Below, one piece after another: positions 1-17,900 of a stretch of DNA of 64,000 bases (positions within the stretch are counted from its first letter, which is position 1; every line of letters starts with the position of its first letter). Source of the stretch: Perca fluviatilis (Eukaryota > Chordata > Actinopteri > Perciformes > Percidae). Where the stretch lies: the NCBI RefSeq assembly GCF_010015445.1, contig NC_053120.1, positions 10,426,097 to 10,490,096 on the forward strand, written 5' to 3'. The notes under the pieces are model-generated. The model did not search any database. It was not told where the DNA came from and was given only the letters and a program-made list of their open reading frames with translations. Both the position numbers and the translations under genes were made by a program.

Positions 1-659
1 AAGTCTGATTGTTGTTTTAATGGCTAATTTAACATCACGCCAGTGGCTAACACTGGGCACATTTACAGTGATGTTGATTAATGTGCATTGTCCCGGAAAA
101 TAAATAAATAAAATAAATAAATGAATACACAAAGTTTTTGTTTTACAGGCCTATTGATGTTGTTTCTACAAACGTAGATATGTGATGAAAACATATACCA
201 CATACTAAAATAATCCATGCAATACATGAACAAAGGTATGTGGTATTATCTCTATTTATTGTATGTTGTTTGCCCCCATACCTAACTTAGTTTTTCGTTG
301 CACTGGAATGCGCTGCTCCTGATGCACATTACATTAAGAACTTTTTGAAGCAGAACAGGATCAGTTCAAATGACTCTGGTGTCTAACTGAAAAACTAACT
401 TAAACAATCTGAACTGTGATCTTGAGTCTCTTGTCGAAGACTGACATCACAAGTATGTGATGCATTTGGTAGACAAGAAGTGAAACACTAAGAATTATTA
501 AGAACACGTTTCTCTGCAGTCCCACCACCGTTGATCCTTTCGATTAAAATTCTGGTTCTAGATTTGTCATTTCTCCCTGGTTTACCTACCCTCTACCTTT
601 CCCTCACTTCCTATGTACTAGGGGTGGCGGTAAAAGCTCACCATTCGTCTGTTACTCAC

Positions 660-6782
<6,123 letters not shown>

Positions 6783-8414
6783 GGTAAAGGAACTATAAAT
6801 CACAACCCAGCCTAAATAACTAAGGCAAATGGGATACTCGGTAAAGGCTGGTCGCACAGGTATAAACATGTAAACATATGCATGTTATACCAGCAACATT
6901 AGCCATGCTAGCTGACAGTTTGCTACCTTTATTTAACCTTGCTCAGGTCTTATCCGATTCATTAGTTAGCATAATGGGAACCAATTTATAGGTTGATGTT
7001 GAAGGGAGAAATAACTTGATATTATCCAGTCCAGCAATTATGAGCAGCAGCAGATAATTAACAATGTGTCGTGTGTGACAATGATAGCTGCACAAGGGCA
7101 TCTGCCAAGTTAGCTCAGATCAGATGTGAAGAAGCGTCGCAAACTTTAGTTGTAAGCTAACGTTAAAAAGAAGCTTGTTGGTGGGAGGTAACGTTGAAGG
7201 GGGCAGCCTGTTTTCAGACAAAATCCTAACAGCCGTGTAACGCTTCAATGTACTCACTGTGTAATTATCCTCAGACCCTGCAGAGTTGGGAAACTCAAAA
7301 TAACTGCAGCCATAGCTACCAGCTGCTGAGGCTAGCTGCTAACTAGCTAGCTCACTGATGACCAGCTGAGAGATGGCGAAGTGGTAATTTAATCAACAGC
7401 TCTCATACACCGTTTTGTTCTATTTTAACTGAAGCAAACCACTCAACTTTAACCAAAGAGAAATATGTTGGACATTAAACGTTTACACTCGCCCTAATAA
7501 ACACTGTCATACGCTTGCAAATATCGGTATTATTAGTTTTGATCTTTCCAAGGACTCGTAGTCTCGAGTAGCCAATGAGAAAGAGGGATATGGAGGTGGG
7601 GTGTCAATGATGACGCTGCAGTTACCACAATGCACCAGCAGACGGAAGCGTTTATTTTTTATTTTACAGTCTATATGTCAAACAGGTGGTAAATTACAGG
7701 TAACAAAGAAAATCACACAATAGTACAATATAATTCATTACATTTATAAACAATACTAATTCATTGTACACAGTAATACAGAAATTATGAAACATAATTT
7801 AGTTGAAAAAAGTAAGCATTCAACAAGTATAGGTCTACTGTATTACCTTTTCTGTTCAAATAAACATTTTAATCAAAGAATGTCCAAAACTGACAGATAA
7901 ATGTTGATTAGGTTGCAAAACTTGAACTAATTAACTGGGATGTTTATTCTGCAGTATATCTGCCATTTAGATATAGAGTTATATTATGATAAATCAATAG
8001 TCTTGTTCATTACATTGCTTACGTAATTAAGGGCTCTATGACTAATTTTCCGCCAACTTCAAAAGAGTAGGCCTATTCAATAAGCAGCAGTGAATAAAAG
8101 TTATCCCTGAAAGCAGAATGAAAGTGAAATGAAATGCAAAATATAATTCAAATACAAGAGAATGGAAGATAGAAAATAATATATTTAAAAAACAAAACAA
8201 AGAAAGAATAGTCAAATAAATAAATGTAACAACATTCTTTGCATTTATAGTTATAATATTAGACATATTAGACCTCTTCTCTATTATTAGAAGAATTCCA
8301 GGAGCAAAACATACATTTTCAAAGTTAAGGAGAGCAATTTTAAGAACTTTTTGTAACAGTAAGTAAGTTTTAAAATCAGACGGAGTATATCTTCACCCAG
8401 TTTTCACAACGACT
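6783..8414. other. mccc1-lamp3 intergenic region
   Basis: 1.6 kb between the mccc1 start codon and the lamp3 stop codon; both genes are on the minus strand. It should hold the mccc1 promoter and 5'UTR near 6783-7650 and the lamp3 3'UTR at the right end. I see no TATA box or clear CpG island. A TTTATT (AATAAA on the minus strand) near 7937 is a possible lamp3 polyadenylation signal. No ORF resembles a gene. Confidence 0.5.
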
Positions 8415-8642
8415 TCAGAGCCTGTCGTATCCTTCTCTGTGGCGGCGGTCTCTGATGAACAGCAAGGTCAGCACAGTGATCAGAACGAGACCCACACCCG
8501 TGGCCCCGACTATGATGGGGATGGCTCGCTCGCTAAAGTCGGCCCAGCACTCCACCTCTAAAACATATAGAAGGAGAGCAACATGCAGGAAGAAGAAGAA
8601 AAAGGAGGAGAATGATTTAAGAAAAATAAGGACCTTAATTTA

Positions 8643-8709
<67 letters not shown>

Positions 8710-11700
8710 TCACTCACTCACTCACTCACTCACTCACTCACTCACTCACTCACTCACTCACTCACTCACTCACTCACTCACTCACTCACTCACTCACACC
8801 AATCACTTCGATCTAATGCTTTTTGTATGTTTCATTAACCACTTGAACCACTCAGGTGTCCTGCAGTGCAGCGATAGGTCCACTGCTTTTAGAACAAGGT
8901 CTTCCATCATTTATAGATTGTGCACAGCAGCAGTAAACCATTATCTTCAGTTTCAGGACACTTTTCTTTTTTGGGACACTGTTTCGGCAGATTTTCATTG
9001 GACTAAAACTAATTATCACAGTCTGATTCTCTAAAATATCATCCTCAAAAATGGAAAGCTCACAGTATATCCAGGTAGGCCTATCACTTCAATCAATCAA
9101 TCAATCAAAAGGGTCACCAACCATAATTATATTTATTGTATATGGCACAACTCCCAGCTTCTGGCCCAGATGTCTGAGAGAACTAAAGACAATGAAAGCT
9201 GATAGAAAGCATGGATTGCAACAATTGTTTCATAGCTTCCTTTTTCATCACTGCTCAATTATTGCCCTGTTGGACTGTGATGAAGCCCAAGTTTTTGTAG
9301 ATGTTTTAAGTGTTTTAAAAGCTAAAACACAATGTGATCCAATTGTAGAAAACAAGTATAAGTCCAAACCTTGCAATATTCATTTATTTGAAAGTATTTT
9401 TACTTGGTATAAACACCTGAGAGGAAGCAGAGACAAGTGCATTATGTTGTATTATGTTGTTGTAAAGCGTTGATTTACAACATTTATTATTATTAGTTCT
9501 AGATCTATCAGAGCAGTATAAAACTATGTATGCTCTTTTAAATTGCGGGGAGCGGACTTAATTTACCCCTGCATTATCAAATCATTAATCAAATGCTTAG
9601 TCACCTTTTCCATACTGTCCTTTGGGCAGAGTGAAGGCCTGGATCTGCAGAGGAACCAGCTTGATCCTCAGCTCCGACGACATCAAAAGCAGATTCTCAG
9701 AGTTGCACTTGAAGCTCTGTCCAGTAGCGGCTGCGAACAGCTTGTCATCGACCACCAAACCTGAGTAAGTCTTATCTGGGAGGGAGAGGATGTATAATAG
9801 GGACAGTTACATTCTCAGTGTTTGCAGGTTTTTGTTGTTCCCAATCTGAAATACCAGCTGTATATCTGTCTTCTCTCTTTTTCTCTGTCTCTGTGGTCTT
9901 ACTGGCACATCCTTGGCAGACGGGCAGAGGAGACACATGAACAGTCAGTTTGTCGACGTAGAAAATATTCTCTTCCTGGAGACAAAAATACAAAGATTGA
10001 AGCCAAATGTATGAATTCAGGACAGATACTACTACTACACAGAGACTACACACGTTTTTCCAAGTAAACAAACAGTTTTCATCCTTTGTAGTGAACGGTT
10101 TGATCTAGCTGTGAAGCTGGAAGACACTGATGCTCTGCGCAAACAGATTTTGATGGAAATACTCATGTTCAGTACTTGAGTAAAAGTACTTGGTTACATT
10201 CCATCACTGCCCGCATGTCTTTGGACTGTGGGAGAAAATGCATAGAGAGGATAATGTGAAGTTTGTTGTACCTTTTTGAAGGTGAACTGCAGACTGGCGG
10301 CATTGTCTGGCAGCGTGAGATTGAGAACAGCAGCTTCTTTGCCACAGTAACCACCGGCTCTGACTCTGGAGGGGTCCAGGTTGAAATACCAAGTCTTCTG
10401 AACGCACACAGGAGAGAAATATTACTTCATATTACGCAATGGTGTCACAAGTCAGTGTCTCCTCTCACTGTACATTTTAACCATTGTCAAAATGTGACAG
10501 TATTAACACTTACAAAGGCAAATTCCACATAAGTGTACTTATTGTGGCTAACCTTTTCTGATTCTGATTCTTACAACTCATATTGGAGTACCTCAGCCAG
10601 AGCACACACATATTTTCCTTTCTTAAAATGGTGATATTTTTACAGTTTCAACAGTTAAACCAACTTGTAACGCCTCACAAAGACATGCTGACACAAAAAC
10701 ACTTTCTGCAATATTAGAAAATTACACAAATGCATGGTGAGGCAAACACACAGCATACTATTCACAAATTAACATGACACACACATTTCTAACCTTCTTT
10801 TCAATGACAATGTACTCTGCTCCCATGGTGGCTTTGATACAGGGTTTCCCAACAAGGTTTTTCAACATGTAGGTCCCTGTGCACAAAACATGCACACACA
10901 CACGCACACACACACACAAACCAGACAAATAGTGTCAATTTTCTATTGTATTTCCTAGTTTTATGCTACCGAGATGTTTCATATGTCTATTTCTTCTTAA
11001 ACCTTTAGTGTTGATTAAATAAGGTGTTTTCCCAATGTGTCTCTTTAATCTGATGTGATTGAATACATTCTAGGTTTTACTATATATTGATCAGCTATAG
11101 TTAAATTCTCACAGTGATGATGACTTTGAGTTATAACTTCATGTTAGTGCAAGAAAACTTAGACTAATTCCAAATCTCACAGGTTTCACCATTATGTGCT
11201 TATCACAACTGCTTCAGCTTCCAACAGCAGCGTATAGCCTTTAGGTTATAAAGCACATTAATGAGTTTTCAGATGCAACACCTTAAAAAAGCTACACACA
11301 AAATCAAGCCAATCACCCACCATGCAAGCTTATAGCAGGCATTTGCTTTAAAAAGAAAAATTGGCTATGGAAACTGGTGCATTTGTTAAATATTTTTTAA
11401 ATAAATCTGGTGTTGTGTTGGTGTGTACCTATTGGAGGAACGGCCTCAGAGGGCTGCATCACCGGCCGGTAGATCTGCACATCAGAGGAGAACTCAGAGG
11501 CAGGCGGGACGGAGTGGTCATTTCTCTGGAGGTGGACATCTGGTGGAGGAAGAGACATGTCATTTTCAACGTCTGTTAATCACCTGAATGTTTTATTGTT
11601 ATATAAATAAAAATGTGGCTTTTAAAAATCAATTAGGTCCATTGCACACAGCAGATGCTGACCCAAATGACCCAATAACTACATTGTAAACTAATTTAAT

Positions 11701-12736
11701 CATCACTATTGGAGCACAATATAGAGTGTATTTTGACATAGGGACAGAACCACAAGATTAAGTAATAATGCATGATTAGCCTTAGTTTATATTGTTCCTC
11801 AGTGTTGCAAATTCCTATAGAAATGTTCAATTAATCAAATGATGTGCAAATAGTTGACAACCAGTGAACCTGGTGCTTTTGGGTCATCTGTAAGATAGGG
11901 GTACTTGTCCACTTTGGTAATCCAGTCAAAGCTTCAACAGATGTTGCAAAAACAAAGTCAAGACATAAGAAAGAAAAATGAAATCTAACATTTTTGTTGT
12001 CAGTTTTGTCCACTTTGCAACAAGCCACTGGGTTTGTGAAAAACGTAATTTAGTAAAATGCCAAGAAATTTAAGAATTGAATTAGTGGATACAGTGGTGT
12101 CAATGCTATACTATATGAAAAATGGCTCTGATCATTGTCACCTCATCTGTTTGCTTAAACCACATTTTGAAAAAAGAAAGAAAAGAGTGTGAGACCACTG
12201 AAGACCACTAAAGCAACGTTCACAGGAAACCAGAACAGACTAATTTCTGACAGAGATCAGACAGTATGTTCAAGGAAATACCGCTCTTTTAAGAGAAAAG
12301 GTGAAGCAGCAGAATGAAGACCACCATATAATTCTAAACCATTAAAGATAAATGAATAAATAATCAGAAATATCCAATCGCAAGATTCGCTCCCATCATT
12401 ATTGACCTCCTTGCATGTGTGCACATAATTATAGAATTATAGAAGGGGTACTTGATTAAAGATTAGATGGTGCTGCATGGCATCATGTAAGTTTATTTGT
12501 ATTTTGAGTGAAGCTGTTTTATTTTAAGGACAAATATGTTGGGGGGTAAAGGGGAGACCTTCAGTATTCATCGTCAAACGTCTCATATAAACACTGAATT
12601 GAGTTACAGAGGAAAAGCCAAAAAACAGTCTGTCGAGAATTTAGTGAAATGAGATTTGAATATCATCAAACATACCTGGAATAACAGCAGCGAGGAAGAA
12701 AAGAGACCATTCACATGTGTGATCCCTTAGCATCAT
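8415..12736 (-). CDS. lamp3: LAMP family lysosome-associated membrane protein, LAMP3-like
   Basis: Type I lysosomal/endosomal membrane glycoprotein. Seven coding exons in gene order: 12736-12676, 11539-11429, 10876-10794, 10397-10272, 9975-9903, 9760-9605, 8557-8415. Together they make 753 nt, 250 aa, in frame throughout. The first exon encodes a hydrophobic signal segment (SLFFLAAVIP). Exons 3-6 form one LAMP domain with YFNLDPSRVRAGGYCG, an N-glycosylation site NLTL and paired cysteines. The last exon encodes a transmembrane helix (IPIIVGATGVGLVLITVLTL), a basic stop-transfer stretch, and C-terminal GYDRL, the GYxxPhi lysosome-sorting signal. Two ATGs are adjacent (12734-12736 and 12731-12733); I chose the first. 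The assignment to LAMP3 rather than LAMP1/2 rests on the single domain and on mccc1 as neighbour, as in human. It lacks the long mucin-like N-terminal region of human LAMP3. Confidence 0.9.
8645..8797. repeat. Compound (CA)n-(CTCA)n microsatellite in lamp3 intron 6
   Basis: About 60 bp of CA runs directly into about 95 bp of the tetranucleotide CTCA. It lies 88 bp upstream (gene sense) of the last lamp3 exon. Confidence 0.97.
10168..10206. mobile_element. Terminal fragment of a CAGTGGTGGA-type hAT element
   Basis: ACTTGAGTAAAAGTACTTGG followed by TTACATTCCATCACTG matches the 3' end of the same family seen complete at 62078-63135. Only the end remains, in lamp3 intron 4. Confidence 0.55.
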
Positions 12737-13043
12737 AGTAAGCACAGAAAAGTAAAAGAAATGGAAAAAAAAATGCTGGTAATAGATGATGAGTGCAGTG
12801 TGAGTGCTGCAGCTGTGGTTTGTCTTGTAAATGTGAAACTGTTGAACACCTTAACACTTAAATGAGCCATGCAGAGGAAGTGAAGTTTCACAGGAGGGCG
12901 GGTGCCAGGGGCCATCAGCGCTCCCAGCTCTGAACTGCCACCTCAAATGGTAACTTACATCAGTCAATGAGTGATCACTGTCCACATCGTGCATCACCAT
13001 AGTGGACTTTCCGGACAACAGATGAACACTTGTTTCCATGTAT

Positions 13044-13200
13044 GCTCAGTGGTGGAAAGTAACTAAGTATGATACTTGAGTAAAATTTTTGATGTACTTG
13101 TACTTGAGTATTTCCATTTTATGAAACTTTATACTCCTACTTCAGTACATTTCACAGGGAAATATTGTTCTGTTTACTTCACTACATGTATCTTGGAGCA
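13044..13200. mobile_element. 5' fragment of a CAGTGGTGGA-type hAT non-autonomous element
   Basis: Begins CAGTGGTGGAAAGTAACTAA and continues with TACTTGAGTA/GTACTTGTAC motifs, as in the elements at 16334-16853 and 62078-63135. The 3' end is not recognisable. Confidence 0.6.
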
Positions 13201-13207
13201 TGCCTAT

Positions 13208-13325
13208 GTTCCCACATTTCTAAGATTTTTGTTTTTTTCACTGAAAATTAGGCCCTATATTCCCACAGTTCCCACATTTCTAAGATTTGTTTCTAAAATT
13301 AGGCCCTATGTTCCCACATTTCCTT
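13208..13325. repeat. Short tandem repeat, about 2.4 copies
   Basis: Copies start at 13208, 13268 and 13310. Each opens GTTCCCACATTTCTAAGATT and the first two run to AAAATTAGGCCCTAT. Copy 2 is shortened and copy 3 is partial. Confidence 0.75.
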
Positions 13326-13499
13326 TATCATAAATTTGTATCAGATTTTATCGCCCTTTCTCCCAGTTTGGTAGCCAATTACACCCAACCTATTATCCAG
13401 TAGCAATGGCAGATGGAATGTAACCCTAACCCTAAGTAACCTGACTGCTGACTGCACTGTTGTTTAATATTTAACGGACGAATAGGAGAGCAGTAATCA

Positions 13500-13556
13500 A
13501 ACTTCTCATCTAGCTCTCAGCAAGAAAGTGACTAGGAACTTTTGAACTATTCCTCA
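13500..13556. mobile_element. End fragment of the repeat family at 18681-19343
   Basis: TCTCATCTAGCTCTCAGCAA and AACTATTCCT match the right terminus of the complete copy in kng1 intron 4. Confidence 0.5.
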
Positions 13557-14041
13557 AAACAAAGCACCTAATGGCCCAGTATTTCTTGGTGCATGTGTGG
13601 CCACAAGAGGGCAGAATTATGCTCTTTAAATCTGCTCTTGTCTGGATTTTTACACAATCACAACAATTTATTTTTCTTTACAGTCTCAAATCACAAGGCT
13701 TGCTTTGTATCAATCACTACAGAGCTGTATGATGGAGCTGAAGTGGCTCCATTAGTGTAACAGAGCCAATTATTAGCCAGGGACATATGGAAGATTTTGG
13801 CATGTTGTCATCAGTTGACATGCGAGTTGGCCTTGTTGTACTTGGTGAACTTGGTGTAATACTGTATAGTAACTGCACCCAGACAAAGCAAACAGAATGT
13901 CTGTATGATACATCTACATGGAGTGTAACATCTGAGCACATTACACCTCTTTTCACAGAGGAGCAGTGGGGAAATTAGAGTGGTATAGGCTAAAGGTCGA
14001 CAGGGACAAAGTACCAGTTAAAACACACAAAACTCACAGCG

Positions 14042-14045
<4 letters not shown>

Positions 14046-14120
<75 letters not shown>
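14046..14120. repeat. (CA)n microsatellite
   Basis: About 75 bp of uninterrupted CA in the lamp3-kng1 intergenic region. Confidence 0.97.
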
Positions 14121-14121
<1 letters not shown>

Positions 14122-14386
14122 GGCCCCTAAACATTAAAGGGGATTTATTTTGCTACCATACACTGTAGTTTGTGTGGTTTAATTTATGAGTGTGTGAGTG
14201 TGTGTATGTTGAGGTAAGAGAGTTTTTGCTCTTTCAAAGTCACTAATGAAGGAAGTTAGTACATTTACTTACATGCTCCCCTCTCTCTCTGATACTGACT
14301 GTTGTATTGAACTGACAGGTAGGAGGGCAAACAAAAGAGCAAACATTTACTCTTTTTTTTTACCGACTGAGCGTTTTGAGCATTAA

Positions 14387-14434
14387 TGTGTGTGTGTGTG
14401 TGTGTGTGTTTGTGTGTGCGTGTGTGTGTGTGTG
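14387..14434. repeat. (TG)n microsatellite
   Basis: About 48 bp of TG with two interruptions, upstream of kng1. Confidence 0.95.
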
Positions 14435-14838
14435 TCCTCTGTGCCCTCCTGTCCCCTGTGTGTATGTGTCTATCAGTGTGTCATCATCTTTCTTCGGATT
14501 TCCACCCACAGTTTCAGGAGAACTTCACTCAGATGTCCATCCCTGTGGAGTGGATTCAATTTGTTTCTCTTTAAGCCCGGCAGGATCAGCAGCAGGCCTC
14601 CACCTTCAAAAACTGTAAGTACTCTATCACTAAGAATATTGAAGTTAGTCTTGAAAGCTTGAAAATTATATTAAATTATAAGCCATAAATAAGATTTGAG
14701 ATTGATCCACCTAACACCGCCAGAACCTGAAATGCACTTACATTGATAAACTGTGAAAGTGTTCATCAACTGGTGTGATATTTACCATTTCTTTCCCCTT
14801 GTAGCAGAACAGAGCCAAACATTCATCAGGATTAGACG

Positions 14839-14904
14839 ATGAGGAGCAGAGTGGGGCTGTATGTGCTGGGCCTGCTGTGCCTCTACAGCTCAGTCTTTGG
14901 ACAG
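14839..14904 (+). other. kng1: kng1 signal-peptide exon
   Basis: Twenty-two codons: a basic start MRSR, a hydrophobic core VGLYVLGLLCLYSSVF, and a likely cleavage near GQ. The exon ends CAG|GTAAGA after a whole codon. This is the only ATG in the exon that leads in frame into the cystatin exons. Confidence 0.85.
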
Positions 14905-17900
14905 GTAAGAGAACACTATCAGAAATCATAACTTCTAACTGGTTTTCTGGCTTTACAGTTTTTTATGATCGCTATGACAATTTTTTCAATACTTTTAACA
15001 ACTTTCCTAAACTCTTAACACACCAACACACCTACAACACACAATTGGCAAAACAGTTAATTTCATGCTCAAAATCACACATTGTAAACTAAACTCCAAA
15101 ACAAATTTTCAAAATACAATAATACACTAACACAATGTACTATGTCTACCAAAACAATGCAAACATGTCTCAAAATCAAATAATTCTTCCAAAACACTAA
15201 CACATGTTCTCTCCCAACTGGAACATTTAATCAATCATAGAACAATATCATACAAATGGAATTACAGAAACTGCATTATTTTATCTGTCAGGTCTGCTCT
15301 TATATAACAGACAATAGTATACTGTATTGATCATAGATTGTGTTTTGCACTGCAGTTTCTCTTGAAGCCTCTCTACATTTTAGTTTTGTTGGGTTTAGTA
15401 AATGCATGCATATCTTTTTTAAAGATAATTTTTTTGGGCTTTTACGCCTTTATTTGACAGAACAGCTAGGTGAGAAAGGGGGGAAGATGTCACAAGTCGG
15501 ATTTGATTTGAACCCTGGACCTCTGAGTCGAGGCATAAACCTCTCAGTATATGTGCGCCTGCTCCAGCACTGATCCAACCCTGCCACCATTTAGTTTCTT
15601 TTGCTGCAGAGATTCAATACAAAAAATGAATGACCCATCTCAGAGTAGCTTTATAGAATGTATAGGTTTATGAAAAAAAGAAGACGGAGACAGAATTGTC
15701 CTGGTACTCCTCTTCCTCTCCCTCCTGCAGGATTTTTTCTTACTTTCTTTGTGTTCACCTTTATTGTTCCTTTTCCACACAAAATCAGCCCAAATAGGTC
15801 CTCTTTTACTGTATGTACTAACATATGGTCATGCAATTGAAAGAACCTCAACACCTGAGTGTGTTTCCTAGATGTCAATCAGCTGTGATTGATCTATTTG
15901 CATAACTTCAATCAGCTGTTTCTCAGTAGCAATGGAACAAAATCCAGGGGATACATTTGTGTTTATTTGTGAACAGCTGTTCACTGTGACTTTAGCCTAT
16001 AAGTTAGGTTTAGAACATGATGTTATTTGTTCTGACTTACAGTGTGAAAGCATTTGTGAATTTGGCAGTACATCTCCATTGTTTTGATCTTGGTTGATCT
16101 TGTTGTTGATGTTCAAGCATTTTAAATTTGTGTTAATTGTATGCATTTTGTGTCAAAGCAAAAGAAATGTGTTAACTGTATAGCCTACACAGACGTATGT
16201 TGTGCTAACTGTGTTAAGAGTTCAGGAAAGTTGTTAAAAGTATTGAAAAAAGTGTCATAGCGATCGTAAAAAACTGTAAAACCTGGAGTACACTGTGAGA
16301 AGAGATGAACTATTAGGCTGCTAAGAGTTACTGCAGTGGTGGAAAAAGTTTTCTGGTCTTTTATTAAAAAGTTGTAATATCGCACTAGAAAACTCACATA
16401 CAAGTAAAAGGTCTACTTATGCAAAAGAACATAATTATCAGCAAAATGTAGTTAAAGTATCAAAAGTAAAAGTACTCGTAATGCAATATGGCTATTGTCA
16501 GGTCAATATATTGTATAAATTATAAAATTGGATATCAATATTTAGGCATCATGTGCTGTAAGCAGCTTTTTAATGCTGTAGCTTCGGGCTAACTGCTTAA
16601 TTCATTTACAAATATGCATCATATATTGTAAGATGATCATGTTAATTGCAAATAAAAAAACAAAAAGTAACTAGTAACTGTAGCTGTCAGTTGAATGTAA
16701 CTGAGTAAAAACGTCAACATCTTCCTCTGAAATGTAGTGGAGAAGTATAAAGTAGCATGAACTGAGAATACTCAAGTCAATTTCAAGTTTCTCAAAATTG
16801 TACTTAAGAACAGTACTTGTGTAAAGGTACTTGCTTACCTTTTTCCACCACTGGATTTCAAGCATGATTTATCTGACATGTGTCTACAGATTGGGATCAT
16901 TATGTGTCACGCTTGCAGTGTCCTTTATTTGGGCTTTTGACCCTTTAAAATGAAGCAAAGCCAACTTGTGCGTAAACAGAACTTCTGTTTACGGGCAAGT
17001 TGACATTGCTTCTTTTCAATAAAGAAAAAAAAAGTAAAGTAAAATTACTCAAGTAAAAGTAGTAATACAACACTAAGAAAATACTCCCATTAAAAGTATT
17101 TTATGCTTCGTCTTATTTCAATAAAATTATTGTCAGCACCAATGTACTGATGTTACACAAAGGCTAAATTAGTCATTGTGCAAAAAAAATGTATGTTATT
17201 GGATTTATATTACAGGTTGTATTATTCTCCTCAGCTGGCAGAAGAGTACCTTTTCCTTCTCAGATGGTTTCATTAAACAACAAAACAATATATAGGCCTC
17301 AGGAAAACTTCATTTTATGCACCAGAAAAGTATTTTCCTCTATTTTTTCTTTTCCAGGAGGTATTGGACGTCCAGCCCGGCATCCTGATCTTCTGTAACG
17401 ACCCATCTGTGAAGATAGCCGTCAACAGCGCTGTGACCGAGTTCAACAAGAGGCTGAGCACTGGACACAAGCTGGCCCTCTTCCAGATACTTACAGCCAG
17501 CAAGGTACAGTGATTGCAAAAAGGATGTGGCTTTCTGCATATTCACATAACCTGCTCCGTCTCAGGATATATTTTGAGTAGTCTAGACCCCTTAAAGGTC
17601 CTAAAGAACAAATACCGCAACCTGATATCTCTATAAAATATCAAAGTGCAGAGAGTTTTTAAGTATTGTGGGTTTCTTTCAGGAATTATTACTTTTCCCT
17701 CTTGTACAGTAGCTGTTTTAGCTACTCCTATACGCCCACTGTCTTTTAAAAGGGGGAAATAATATAAAGTATATTATATACATACGTTTGTATAAATACA
17801 CAGGAACACAGTGCTTCTTTTCAATGACAATGCACTGTATTAAGAAGTTAGTAATGGAAGTACTATCAGGCAAGGGAGACTCATGTAGGGACTCCAAATT

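Larger units (their letters stand above)
12737..14838. other. lamp3-kng1 intergenic region (divergent genes)
   Basis: 2.1 kb between the divergent start codons of lamp3 (minus) and kng1 (plus), so it must hold both promoters. It contains transposon fragments, a short tandem repeat and two dinucleotide repeats, listed separately. A 5'UTR exon for kng1 is plausible at about 14517-14610 (donor AAACT|GTAAGT) joined to an acceptor near 14802 (CCTTGTAG|CAGAAC), but this is only splice-site reasoning. No other gene is seen. Confidence 0.5.

Noticed and set aside
6783..7650. Bidirectional promoter shared by mccc1 and lamp3
   Set aside because: Both genes are on the minus strand in tandem, so the region is not head-to-head.
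13428..13440. Telomere-like CCCTAACCCTAA
   Set aside because: Only about two units; too short to be an interstitial telomeric repeat.
16334..16853. 8-bp target duplication for this hAT-like element
   Set aside because: The flanking octamers AGTTACTG and GATTTCAA do not match, so no duplication was claimed.
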